A stretch of 64,000 nucleotides of DNA from Armigeres subalbatus. Lineage: Eukaryota; Arthropoda; Insecta; Diptera; Culicidae. Each line of letters opens with the position of its first letter. Position 1 is the stretch's first letter. The position numbers and the translations under genes were made by a program. The notes under the pieces were generated by a model that worked only from the letters and a program-made list of their open reading frames with translations, made no database searches and was not told where the DNA came from. This document shows positions 45,262 to 57,675 of the stretch, piece after piece. The stretch lies in NCBI RefSeq assembly GCF_024139115.2, contig NC_085141.1, positions 247,736,096-247,800,095 on the forward strand, written 5' to 3'.

Positions 45262-47765
45262 TTACTCCAGACACAAATCATACGTAGCGTAGCACTCCTG
45301 CACTTCATATTGTTGTAAGGTTTTTATTCCGGCCAGACGGTGGACCTCAGATGTTCTTGTCCTGGGAGGGGTGTTGAGGATCATCCTCAGGAATTTGTTT
45401 TGGACCCGTTGAAGTTTGAGGTGGTGGGTTTTAGCGCAGCTCTCCCAGACCGGCATGCCATATTCGATCACAGGGAGGATGATTTGCTTGTAGACAGCAA
45501 GCTTATTTTTCAGGGACAATGACGACCGGCGGTTGATCAAAGGGTACAGTAGTTTCAACAAGACGTTACACTTTGTCACCGTTTTGTCAACGTTGCCTGA
45601 AAATAAGCTTGCTGTCGAGGGCCCATTCCACAGTCGTGCCATTTGAGGATGATTTTGCAGTTCCCAGGCGGAACATGTTTAGGGGATTTAGAGTGGGGGA
45701 AAATGATGACCTGGGTCTTCGCCGCGTTGATACAGATCTTACAACTGATGAGGTACTCTGTCAGGGCATCCAGGCCTCGTTGAACTTTTGTCACTAGCGC
45801 TCTGGTCACTCTACCGTTGTAGACGATGGAGGTGTCATCTGCGAACAGAGACAGAATGCCGCCTTCTGGAGGTTCTGGCATGTCGGAGGTTAACAGATTG
45901 AAAAGCAGGGGCCCGAGAATACTGCCCTGGGGGACGCCTGCGACGATGTTGTGCGCATTGGAATTTGCTCCGCTGATTGAAACCCGGAATGCCCTTGCCG
46001 ACAGGTAATTGTTGATGATTTTCACCTGGTAGCTGGGAAGATTGTAGCGTTGTAGTTTGTACACCAGGCCATCATGTCATACATTGTCAAATGCCTTCTC
46101 GACATCTAGTAAGGCCATGGCGGATGTTTTTTAAGCAAACTTGTTTCGTCTGAGGCCGTTGGTAACTCGAGTCAGTTGGTGTACAGTTGACCGACCGCGT
46201 CGGAAACCAAACTGTTCCTCGAGCAAGATGTTGAGATTTACGGCAGACTCAAGTAACCGGTGATGAATAGCTTTTTCGAATAGCTTGGATAACCCTGAGA
46301 GAAGGCTGATGGGTCGATAACTTTTAGGGGAGGAAGGGTCCTTCCCTGCCTTCCGGATGGGGATGACTTTCGCTGACTTCCAGGACGATGGGAAGTAGCT
46401 GAGCCGGAGACACTGATTAAAGATCAGCGAAAGATGCTTAAAGAACGGAGCACTCATGTGTTTGAGCTCGAGATTCAGGATGCTGTCGAAGCCTGGGGCC
46501 TTCATGTTCTTCGACGATTTGATATAGGCCGTCAATTCGCCAGCTGAGATCTCCAACTCCTCCGAGAAGTCGTTGGGAATCAAATGGATGTTGTTAGCAT
46601 GCTCGTTGACGGCTGCTTCGTGTGGACTGACGATGTGCTGCCCAAGATTGTGTGAGCTGACGAAGTGACGACCTATTTCAGCGACCTTCTCTGCAGGAGT
46701 TATCAAGCGATCCTTACAGCCATTATTGTCTAGTGGGATCAAAGGTGGAATGGGCCGAGGCTTGGATTTTAGTATTTTGGTCATTTTCCAGAACGGCTTA
46801 GCATAATCTGGGAGAGTGCGGATCTTATTTGAGAAGTCGTTATTTTTGAGGTCCACCATTCTGGCCTGGATAATTTTTGTGATTCGATTGCAGCGTGCAT
46901 TAAGCTCAGGCAGTCCAGTACGCTGAAACTGCCTGCTGCGAGTGACATTCCGCAATCGAATCAAATCTTTGGTGAGTGTATCGATGTTTAAGGAGTTTCT
47001 TACCTGCCGAGCCGTCGGGACATGCTGCTTTCTGGCTACCGAGATTGCCTCTTCGATGGCGCACAGCTGGCGGTCGATACTTTCCGGCGTCTCCGGACGT
47101 AATTGATGGTGCTGTCGACGCACTGCTGGAACCGCTGCCAGTTCACTCGGTGGTAGTTCCGCCGTAACTGCTGGTGCCGATTGACCGAGGAGCCCAGTTC
47201 CGCCAGTGTTATGTAGAGGTCTAGGGTTGCGTGAACACCGGACCGACTCAGCCGAGTGGGGGAATCCGGGCTCAAGATCGTGTAGTGGCCTTCCTCCATG
47301 TCGTTGCTCCAGATGGTGCCGTTTCGATTGCCGCGACTGTTGCCCCAGGCTTGATGTTTGGCATTCAAGTCGCCGGCAATGATATACTGGCCTTGCCTCC
47401 GCGTCAGCTTGACGATGTCCCTCCGAAGGGCAGCCGATGATCCATCGCCGGCTTTGGCTTGCGTTGGACAGTACGCCGCGATGAGCGCGATTGTGCCGAC
47501 CGAAGTGGTGATTTCGACACCGATGGCCTCGATGACACTGAGCTGGAAGCTTGGAAGCAGACGACAGTTGATGTTGTAGCGAAGAGCGATGGCCACACCG
47601 CCTCACCTGATCGGCCGGTCGAGTCGCACGATGCGGAAGTCCGGGATGTTGACGTTCACCTCCGGTTTTAGGTGCGTTTCGGTGATGAACGCCACGTCTA
47701 TTTCCTTCTCCTCAAGGAAATCCTTCAGCTCAATTATTTTGCTCTTTAGCAGCCATTTTCAGTGA
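45262..47765 (-). pseudogene. Jockey-like retrotransposon ORF2 (endonuclease-reverse transcriptase), broken
   Basis: The endonuclease part (about 47700-47060) reads SVGTIALIAAYCPTQ and IIAGDLNAKHQAWGN. The downstream SDH catalytic motif is missing, apparently through a deletion at LYITLAELGSSVN. A frame change near 47060 leads into the reverse transcriptase frame: KSAKVIPIRKAGKDPSSP, FGFRRGRSTVHQLTR, then an in-frame TAA at 46133-46131 and TGA near 46077, then AGVPQGSILGPLLFN and FADDTSIV (about 45840). A further shift near 45600-45640 moves the C-terminal part (NTPPRTRTSEVHRLAG) to another frame, ending at 45262. Motifs agree with the jockey clade. The element is dead in at least two required activities. 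Confidence 0.85.
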
Positions 47766-47846
47766 TGAACATGCCAAGAGTGAAGACCTGGTCGAAGCGG
47801 GTTTTGCAGCCGCACAGCCGAGTGACGAGCTGCGCGAAGATCGGCA

Positions 47847-48953
47847 TCAGTTGCTCCGGAGTGTACTCCGACTGCCGACGGAACCCCGAAGGAGGGAGCG
47901 GGGCCATTCGCTGGTGGATGGTGTCGACGATGCTGGAGCTTGGACCGATGCAGCTGCCGCTGCCAGTCGCTTGTGCGGTGGGAGTATTGGAATCACACGA
48001 CGGGGAGCCGGGATGGCTGGAAAGTTCACCTCATTGATTACAGGAACACGGTTTTTCTTCGGAATGGTCCTGGTGGAAGCCTTCTTCCGGATTTCCAGGA
48101 ACTCGGCTTGCTTTGGGCAGCCCTTTGTGGTGGCCCGATGTTTGTCGCCACAGTTGGCGCACTTGGGATCGGCCACCTCCATTTTGTCGCACTCGTCAGT
48201 CGGAGGGGGTTCGCCACACTTGTTGCAGCGCGGCTTCATGCGGCAGTTCCTGATGCCGTGCCCGAAATTGAAGCAGTTGGTGCATTGCGTGACATCGCGG
48301 TGCACTGGCCGATATCGCTCCCAGTCAACGACGGTGTAATTTATAACGCCAACCAGCTTCAGGTCCTTCCAGGTAGTGGAGCCGTGCTCCAGATGGATCA
48401 GGTAAAGCCGGTCGCGATATCTCCTCGCCTTGTCATGACGGGCGATCTTGTGCACGGCTACTGGCATCAGTCCACAACTTTCAAGCTCTGCTTGGAGCTC
48501 TTCCTCCTTCATGTAGTGGAGTCCTCGCAGCAAAGCCTTGAGCGGCTTCGTACCGGGGTGGTCATGAGTTTAGTTCTCATACTTGTGGACCTCGAGGAAG
48601 TCCACGACGGATTGATGATGGTCCTTGTTTGCCGGCATCACTTTCATGCCCTCGCTGCAGAGCCGAAAAGTACATTTCAGCCCCTTAGCGATCAGCTGGC
48701 GAATTTTTGGGCGTAAATCCGGCGGATCGCCCTTCACAAACACGGGCGGGCACTTCTCCTTCCGCTCCGGTTGCACCTGCGGCAGCTGTGATTGCTGCTT
48801 CTTTCTCTTTTTCGGCGGATTGCCGGCGTCATCAAGCGGCAACGGCGAGAACACGTTGCTCTGCTAAAGCTGCTTGGAGGGGTTACCCGCGCCTCCAAGA
48901 GCAGTGTGCTTAGGCACTTTTCCAGCGACCGAATCAGCCACCGAGTCTCCCAT
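47847..48953 (-). pseudogene. Jockey-like retrotransposon ORF1 (gag-like, zinc knuckles), two premature stops
   Basis: It starts at a true ATG (48953-48951, MGDSVADSVAGK) and keeps a single frame for 369 codons to 47847. That frame is broken only by TAG at 48866-48864 and TAA at 48572-48570. A basic, proline-rich N-terminal part (PPKKRKKQQ) is followed by a central part ending in a string of zinc knuckles: CTNCFNFGHGIRNC, CNKCGEPPPTDEC and CANCGDKHRATTKGC (about 48290-48110). This is the usual nucleic-acid-binding ORF1 of jockey-type elements, which forms ribonucleoprotein particles with element RNA. ORF2 lies immediately downstream on the same strand. Confidence 0.85.
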
Positions 48954-49160
48954 GATGGGTCCGGGAGAAAATAATGCCAACGTGACGAAGCGAAAACGTA
49001 ACCAGCAAACGAACGAGAAAAAACTCTTGGAAAAATGCGCGAGCAAAAAAACACGTCCGTACGTGCTGCTGTCTCGAACTGGAATAATTGCAGACGCGCG
49101 CACGCGAAACACGGGGCTTTTTATACACAGGGAAAACGAAGCAGTGGATCAAAAGGCCCG
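48954..49160 (-). mobile_element. Probable 5' leader of the jockey-like element
   Basis: GC-rich sequence directly upstream of the ORF1 ATG, with CGTCACGTTGGCATTATTTT on the minus strand, changes to AT-rich flank after about 49160. The exact 5' end was not determined. Confidence 0.4.
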
Positions 49161-52100
49161 TACCTTACTGCAATCTGATGTCCGTGTTGGGGATTTATGA
49201 ACGGGATTGATTATTTCTCAATTTTTCACCCGGTTTGGAAAGATGTAACATTTTCAATAGTTTAATGTTGATAATCAATAGTATCAATAGAATTGGCAAA
49301 TTGCTGGAGAGTTTCCGAATCGATTGATAAGCAAATGTCGAAAATCCAGATAGACATGGTTTACGTCAAAAGTATCGTATAAGACAGTTTAGATATAGTC
49401 TGGGCTACCCAAACTGTTTTTGAATTTGGGGCTTGCGATCAACAATTGTGACAGTATAGCCGCTTTCGCTACTTAGCTTGCTCAACCATATCCATTAAGT
49501 CTTCTGAAAAGTCAACCGCGCGTTGAGATAATTCATATAGCATATTTTATTGCTTTTTCAAATATAAGCAGCATCATTCAGTATTCCAAAACCATTGACC
49601 CATAGCTCATTCCGATAGCGATCTTTTTATATTCAATCACAAACCTAACAGCACTTTTATGACAAATTTTCGCTCTGCCATTCAACCACACAAAATTAAA
49701 TCACCGCCAACAAGCCCATCGGGAGCGAGATCCCGACCAAGTGATTTAGATCGTCCCGCTCTAAGTAGCGGAATCAGTCATCAACAGGACATCCCAACGC
49801 CTCCCCCGCCTCGCTTGACCGTGATGCGATAGCAGTAACCCAGGAAATTAATTACTACTGTCTTTTCATTTCGACTTTGCTATGTTCGAGCTCGAGTCTT
49901 TCAGGATAGGCTGTTCCATCTGTCGTTGGTTCGTGCTTCATTTTAGCCCAAAAGTGGTAATTTAATACCCTCTTATTATTTATCTATAGCTTCCCTCCGT
50001 CCCAGTCTCAGTTGGATTCGTGGAGCTCGTCGCGAGGGTTAGACCGTGTTTTGTTTGGCAAACTTTTCCAGAAGAAGTGGGATTTTTTCCCCGGCGAGGG
50101 TGAAACTTCCGCAGTATATTTTGCTGTTGGAAGAATAATGATGGCGAGGGAGTGAGCGGATCGATTTGAAGCTGTGAATGCTCTCAGGCCCAGCGTGCAG
50201 ATTCGTATCAATGTGCGGCGAGCTATAAATGGCTTCTTCCAGTTCTTTGGGCCGGATGAAAAGTGATTCTAATTGCTCTTATTGTTGAAGAGAATTTTCA
50301 TTACCAGTTTGGCAACTACTAAATAAGGGTGTAGAGTTGAAGCCAAAACCCAATAGGCAATTCTTACAATTCCAAAAGAAATCTTCATAGTATTTCAAAG
50401 TAAGTTCTTAACATCTAAAGACTAGGTGAATCACAAAAAAATCCTATGATTTTATAAAATTTGTAATGATTATAGTTTCTCAACCTTTCTTTCTACACAA
50501 AGATTCAAACAAGTTCACGCAGAATAATAAGAGCGCATCCTTATTTAAAACAAACCACAAAACTCATCAACGGCATCCGCGAGAGACTTTCTAAAGATGG
50601 CAAAGTCATCTGCGAACACATTCGTTTCATTCTTAGAAGACATTAAAGCACAAGAACTCAACGCAAGCAAAAGAAGATGATTCTACTCTCCCTATTTCCA
50701 TTGGGTTTGGGGAATGTCTGTTTCCCCGGTGGAGACTGCCATCATACCATACCGACCGACCAACCGTAGCAAAGAATCGAGGAATCTCTTCAGGAAGATT
50801 AAACTCGATTCGTTTTTTTTGCCGGCTCACTACTTGGCTTGGTTGCAGATTTGTACCCCCTGAGTGGGGGAGCTGACTTCGCTTTTATACTTACTCACTC
50901 AGTCAAAGTTTGCAGTTGAACGTAGCTGGGGAGTAGATTGGTCCACAAAATTGGATGCCCGTTATTTTAATCTTGACGATTTCCAGTATTATCCAACAAA
51001 GACTCTAGTCAAAATTCAAAATATATCAAAAGTTGAGTTTTTGCTAAAGCATATAAAACTAATCGATTTGTATCGGCACGTGTAGAAAAAAACCTGTGGA
51101 ATTCTTTTTTTTAGTCGGATCTGAACCAGTCTACGGCGAGGAACCGTGGTTCAACTTTACTTTTAGAGCAATGAAAGGCAAGGAGAGGTTAGCATTGCGA
51201 AGCGTAGAATTAAAGACTAAAAGGGCTACCTGAGGCTATTAGTTGATCTATACTCTAAGGCTCAGGCTTCTTGACTAAGCCTGGGACGACCGCAGCGCAA
51301 AACCGAACGGCAAGGTTTCGCAGGAATCTGAAATTTCACCAAACGATGAGATATCGAGCGTGATGGGAATAAAATATTTTGGGCTGAAGTAATTAGTGCA
51401 GAATGTGATGCGTCGTGTTACACATTGATGTGTTTTTTGTGTGTTAAAGCGAATCATCTTCAGTTCGTCGTCGTTGTGAAAGCCGAAATTCACCTTGGGG
51501 GAGTTTGCGATGTTCATGTCCTATTCCATTGGTCTGCAACTTCGATGAGTTGAAATGGCCGATGAAAGACTAACTTTCCTAACCATCCACTAGACGTTGG
51601 CGAACGTAGGGTGAGGTCTTCGTGATTCGAAAAGTTTTCAATCCAATTGTCTGTGCGTTCACATTAGTTTTTTTTTCATTTCTTTGAATGGCTTTTCTAT
51701 TGGGGGGGCATCCTGGGTTTACGCTCGCGTCGCAATCCCAGCGGGAGCAGCAGTATCGTAATGTGTACAACACGGTAGTCCAGGGGATTACCGTCTTGTC
51801 GGCTGGGGGGTGACCGTTGAAAAATGGAAGTGAGTATAATCGAACCGAACGCACACAGTCGGTGGTTGAGCTGATGGCTATAGAAATGAATTCTTCGGGA
51901 GGTTTTGGATTTGGGTTGGTTTTTTTTCCTTTCCATGCTTCATGTTCAGTCCCTAGTGAAGAGAGTGGTTTTATCGCTCGGATAAAGGGATTTATGAACG
52001 TCGTGGAAGATTAGGGTCGTTTCAACTGAAACCCACCCAAGTCGAATGAGGTAAAGTCGGTGGATTAATTCAGTGGCTATGAATTCCGAAAATTTGAAAG

Positions 52101-52800
52101 ATATTGATTAGACATATATAATCATTTATGTTACGCCTCTTTTCTGCAGTAAATCATCAACCACACCTCAGTGAAAAATTGTGTGGCGTTAAAGTAAGGC
52201 TATGTCGATGTGGACTTAGTTCGAGACCTGAACCTGCTGAGATGTTTCCCGATAAAAATATTGTCAATTTTTTTCAAATTGGCTTGAAAATATTTCAGCT
52301 ACAAATTGTTGATTAACTTGATAAACACTAGACTGTGAGGTATCAACATGAAAATTGATTGAATTGTTGCAACTTTTTCATTTCCCATTTTATAACATGT
52401 CGACAGGTATTTTTGTCAGGCTAATGCGCTTCGGCACACCCCTCTAAAGACTCTTGACAAATGATTACGGAGGAGTGTTGGCAAAATAATGTTTCTATCT
52501 TTGGTTTTTGAGCCTATACCGGGAATACCATCCCTAACCTAGTTTTCAATTTAAATTAAAAAAAAAAATATAGTTGAGTTAGAAGCTGATGACGATGAAC
52601 AGGAAAAGTATGTAAGTGTTATCATTTTTTGCGAGTTTTCTGTTAAAGGGGGATTTGAACCTGAGACAGCAACATAGAACGAATTACACAAAAACACTAA
52701 AATACACTTCCACTGTAATTAAAAATAAAAAAACATTTTCATTGGATCCTATTTTCCATAAATCGATAAACATATGTAATTAAAGCGAACTCTTGCGACT
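49161..52800. other. Mostly non-repetitive, no gene recognised
   Basis: No repeats or domains recognised. GC-richer pieces near 49690-50200 and 51580-52020 carry overlapping frames without signatures. Possible regulatory or non-coding exon sequence. Confidence 0.35.
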
Positions 52801-52858
52801 TTTTTTTTTATTGTTTTTATTAAGGAGACTTTCAGCTCTAGGCTGGCTCGTCTCCGGT
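52801..52858 (-). mobile_element. 58-bp retroposed 3' end with 10-bp target duplication
   Basis: Direct repeats TCTTGCGACT at 52791-52800 and 52859-52868 bracket a minus-strand 3' terminus. It reads GACGAGCCAGCCTAGAGCTG, then GAAAGTCTCCTTAATAAAAA and an A-rich tail. It includes an AATAAA signal. It has the same 3' consensus as 24664-24708 and 55961-56015. Confidence 0.8.
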
Positions 52859-53017
52859 TCTTGCGACTCCTTATTGCCATTCAGTTTTATTATGTTTTTT
52901 TTTTAATTTGACGGCAGCTTTAAAAGGTTCAAGACTTTATTTATTGTTCTCGGCTTTTGGCTCACGAATATTGATTTGTGCTTAAATAAATTCTTTATTC
53001 TTTATATTTTTATATTT

Positions 53018-55148
53018 TTCTTGATTTTTGATTCTTTGATTCTTGTTTCTTGTTTCTTGATTCTTGGATTATTGGATTCTTGGAATCTTGGATTCTTGGA
53101 TTCTTGGATTCTTGGATTCTTGGATTCTTGGATTCTTGGATTCCTGGATTTTTGAATTCTTGGATTCTTGGATTCTTGAATTCTTGGATTCTGGATTCTT
53201 GGATTCTTTGAATCTTGGATCCTCGGATTCTTGGATTCCTGGTTTTTTGGATTCCTGGATTCTTGGATTCTTGGATTCTTGGATACTTGGAAACTTGATA
53301 TCTTGGATTCTTGGATTCTTGGATTCTTAAATACTTGGAAGCTTAGATTCTTGGATACTTGGAAACTTGGATTCTTGGATTCGTGGATTCTTGGATTCTT
53401 GGATACTTGGAAACTTGGACTCTAGGATTATTGGATTCTTGGAGTCTTGGACTCTTGGATTCTTTAAATATTGGATTCTTGGATCCTTGGAATCTTGGAT
53501 TCTTGGATTCTTGGATCCTTGGATTCTTGGATTCTTGGAATCTTGGACTCTTGGATTCTTGGATTCTTGGATTCTTTGATTCTTAGATTCTTGAATTCTT
53601 GAAATCTTGGATTTCTGGATTCTCCGATTCTTGGATCCTTTGATTCTTGGATTCTTGGATTCTTAAATACTTGGAAACTTAGAGTCTTTTATACTTGGAT
53701 TCTTGGATACTTGGATTCTTGGATTCTTGGATTCTTGAATTCTTGGATACTTGGAAACTTGGATTCTTGGATTCTTGGATTCTTGGAGTCTTTTGTACTC
53801 TTGGGTTCTTGAAATCTTGGATTCTTGGATCCTTGGATACTTGGAAGCTTGGATTCTTGGATTCCTGGACCCTTGGATTCTTGGATTCTCGGATTCTTGG
53901 ATTCTTGGATTCTTGGATTCTTTGATTCTTGAAATCTTGGATTTTTGGATTCTCGGATTCTTGGATCCTTTGATTCTTGGATTCTTGGATTCTTGGATTC
54001 TTGGATTCTTGGATTCTTGGATTCTTGGATTCTTGGATTCTTGGATACTTGGATTCTTGGATTCCTGGATTTTTGGATTCTTGGATTCTTGGATTCTTGG
54101 ATTTTTGGATTCTTGGATTCTTGGATTCTTGGATTCTTGGATTTTTGGATTCTTGGATTCTTAGATTCTTGAATTCTTGGATTGTTTGATTCTTGAATTC
54201 TTGGATTCGTGGATCCTTTGATTCTTGGACTCTTGGATTCTTGAACTCTTGGATTCTTGAACTCTTGGATTCTTTGATTCTTGACTACTTGGAAACTTGG
54301 ATTCTTGGATAATTGGAAACTTGGATTCTTGGATTCTTGGATTCCTGGATTCCTGGATTCTTGGAAATTGGAGTCTTTTATACTCTTGGGTTCTTGAAAT
54401 TTTGAATTCTTGAATTCTTGGATCCTTGGATTCCTCGATTTTAGAATTCTTGGATTCTCGAATTCTTGAATTCTTGGATTCTTGGATTCTTTGATTCTTG
54501 GATTTCTGGATTCTTAGACTCTTGGATTCTTGGACTCTTGGACTCTTGGATTCTTGAAATCTTGGATTTTTGGATTCTCGGATTCTTGGATCCTTTGATT
54601 CTTGGATTCTTGGATTCCTCGATTTTAGAATTCTTGGATTCTCGAATTCTTGAATTCTTGGATTCGTGGATTCTTTGATTCTTGGATTTTTGGATTCTTG
54701 GATTCTTGGATTCTTGGATTCTTGGATTCTTGGATTCTTGGATTCTTGGATACTTGGATTCTTGGATTCTTGGATTCCTGGATTTTTGAATTCTTGGATT
54801 CTTGGATTCTTGAATTCTTGGATTCTTGGATTCTTGGATTCTTGGTTTCTTGGATTCTTGGATTCTTAGATTCTTGGATTCTTGAAGTCTTGGATTCTTG
54901 AATTCTTGGATTCTTGGATTTTTGAATTCTTGGATTTTTGGATTCTTGGATTCTTGGATTCTTGGATTCGTGGATTCTTGGATTCTTGGATCCTTGGATT
55001 CTTGGATTCTTGGATTCTTGAATTCTTGGATTCTTGGATTCTTAGATTCTTGGATTCTTGGATCCTTCGATTCTTGGATTCTTGGATTCCTGGATTCTTG
55101 GATTGTTGGATTCTTGGATTCTTTGGTTCTTGATTCTGGATTCTTAAT
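53018..55148 (+). repeat. 2.1-kb array of the 8-mer GGATTCTT
   Basis: Over 250 tandem copies of GGATTCTT with scattered variants (GGATACTT, GGAAACTT, GAATTCTT, GGATCCTT). Because 8 is not a multiple of 3, every plus frame reads the same cyclic peptide GFLDSWIL and every minus frame KNPRIQES. This explains the long open frames on both strands, including 243 codons on the minus strand; none is a gene. Longer shared blocks, for example at 54415-54485 and 54600-54665, show segmental duplication within the array. Confidence 0.95.
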
Positions 55149-55960
55149 TTTTTTTTTGGGCAAACGAATCATACGTTCGAAAATTTAGTTTTGCTGAATA
55201 GGCCATATGGCCGAGAATATCACCGGAACAAACGAACGTGAATGTCGTTTGCTAAACAGTTCATATGACTAAAAATATCGTTTTGTTGAACAATAGTTAT
55301 GGGCATAAATAAGGATAGTGGCTGGGGGTGTGCTTAGCCCTCCTTAGAAAAAAAATTATCCCCCTCCTAGGATTTGAAAAGTTAGTTAGCAGTGAAATCA
55401 ATTTTCAACACATAGCATAATGAATTACTGAAAAAGTTTGAAAACAAAAGAGTAATCTCCCATATGCACCCTATCATAATGAAATGAGTGGAAGACAAAA
55501 GAACTTGTTTCTCATTTCAGAGAAAAATGCCTGTTTGGTAGCGAAATTGCACTGAGTGTTAATAATGAATACAAGTCGGACTTGATTACCCGGGAATCGA
55601 TTATCCGGAGTTCGATTATCTGGAATTTTAGACTCGATTATCCGGAGTACCTATTGCGTTTTTTTATTTTAATTTTTTATTTCAATATTTCAATAAACAA
55701 TATGATTATTTTAACAATATGGGACGTATCTAGGTTGTTCAAGGGGGTTGAAAAGGGGCTGTTTTGTATATTGGAATTTGATTATAAGTATGATACAAAT
55801 GCGAAAAAGGGCAGAGAAATATTTCCCCAACCGACGTTGTGATAAAACGGTTCGTTCTAGTACAATTGTCATTGAGGACCATGTGTAAAACAAGTAGAAA
55901 TGCATCATCAGAATCGATGTCCTTACAGTTTGAGGTTTTGTAAAGGAATTTATCTTGCAG

Positions 55961-56015
55961 GACGAGATGAACCGGCCTAGGGCCGAAAATTTCGTAAATA
56001 AAGGTAATTCAATTC
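55961..56015 (+). mobile_element. 55-bp retroposed 3' end with imperfect 14-bp duplication
   Basis: The insert begins GACGAGATGAACCGGCC, continues TAGGGCCGAAAATTTCGT and AAATAAAGGT, and ends in AATTC repeats. The flanks AATTTATCTTGCAG (left, ending 55960) and AATTAATCTTGCAG (right, ending 56029) differ at one position. It is related to 24664-24708 and 52801-52858. Confidence 0.65.
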
Positions 56016-56822
56016 AATTAATCTTGCAGAATATCCCCCTTTAATCCATTAATTCCGTAACGCAAAAATCGACCATTTTCAACTCCCTCCTCCATCCCTC
56101 CCGTCAAACTTTTTTATCAATCATATTAAAATTGTGTATGGATTGTCACAATTTATGGACGTTCATTTAGGTAAGCAGCGTTTAGGTTTAATTAACAACT
56201 TCAGCAAAATCAAATTGTTGCTTGTGACCACGGCGACTCCTTCCAGCTTCCAGAGGTAAAAATGTTTAGCATCCAGATAATTTCAAATTTTTAACATTTT
56301 TGACATTATTTTAGATGGCTCGGAGATCCATAGTATTATATACTGATCTCTATGGTCGGCAAATGAGGTGATGTCTGTGTGTTTGAGTGCACAAAATCTA
56401 ACCCATTTTGCGGTACTTATCCTTATTCGATTTGCTTCCAACTGGTTGCATTTAATGGGAAATCCTGTTTCCTATTGAAGCATTGTTTCGTATTGATCAG
56501 AGGCGCATCCACGTTTCAAGTCGTGGGTAGGTCAAACAGGAGAAATGCCGATTTGGATGACAATCCTGGTGTTCAAAAATTGATGCCCATTTTACATATA
56601 AACAAATATTAAAAAAAAATTCAAATATAAAAAAAAACTGGGCGGTGGTTAATTAAGGATATGGAGAGAAAAAATAATGGAAAGCGTCTAAATCTTTCAT
56701 TTAACGACGCTCCTTCTAGACATAAAGACGAAAACAATTTTTACTCAAACACGCTCTAAATGCGTTTTCAAAAACGATAATGCAATCAAAGTGTTTCGCT
56801 TGATAAGCGAAAGCACATGCCA

Positions 56823-56988
56823 TGGGTGTACCCCGTTAGGTATAAGTACGTTAGGCATGAATAGGTTAGGCATAATGGACGTTAGGCAAAACGGACGTTA
56901 GGCATAATGAACATTTGGCATAAAATGACCCAAAGAACAACCCATTATATAAAGAAGGCAGAATTATGCCTAACGACGCGGACCCCAT
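56823..56988. mobile_element. 166-bp MITE-like cluster of GTTAGGCATAA units
   Basis: Tandem GTTAGGCATAATGGAC-type units are bounded by TGGGTGTACCCCGTTAGG on the left and the complement of a similar CGTTAGGCATAA sequence on the right. It lies within the pogo-like element. Confidence 0.55.
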
Positions 56989-57675
56989 TACCCACACTTT
57001 GTCTTTATGTTCTTACCGGATTTCGGGTTTTACGCAGATTTTTTGCCAACGCGGTCTATCAAAAGGATCCGGGAACACGTGGAACCCGTAAAAATCGATT
57101 TTCGATTAAATCGTTTTTTACGCAGCTTTAGTGTGCTCAACAAGACCCCGTTGTGTATTATTTTGATTGTTAAAAATTGTGAAAAATGAAAGATTTCTTG
57201 CCAACTGTGTAGGACATCTCTGTTGGTTACAGAACTGCCCGTGAAATAAAACAACACTCTGGTGAAGCTACATATTTTTTTAGAAATATGTTTTTAAAAT
57301 TATTGTTGTAAATATCGTCGAAGATTTTAAAATTTTGTTCATTTGAACTGTTGTCCTTTCTACCTCAGAAACTTTTAGAAAATTAAATGGATCAACTCCC
57401 AGGAAATCGAATGATCGTCAATTAAGCTTTTTGGGGAACAGAACCAGAACTCCTTGCGGACCTGATTTCAAGCGGGCTTGAGGATGTTTTTGATGTCTTA
57501 TATTAGTCCTTTCAGATTTCTTTTTCCAGCAGACTTCTATTAATCCATTCAAACAAATAAAACGTTAAACTCCCTAAAATTTTATTGTATTATAATTACA
57601 TACTAGACCTACCAGACAGTATTGCAACAAAAATAATTATAAATGATATGTTTTCACTAGAATTATGGGTAGGAC

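Noticed and set aside
54441..55172. 243-codon minus-strand frame with KNPRIQES repeats
   Set aside because: Read-through of the 8-mer array; the same peptide appears in every frame.
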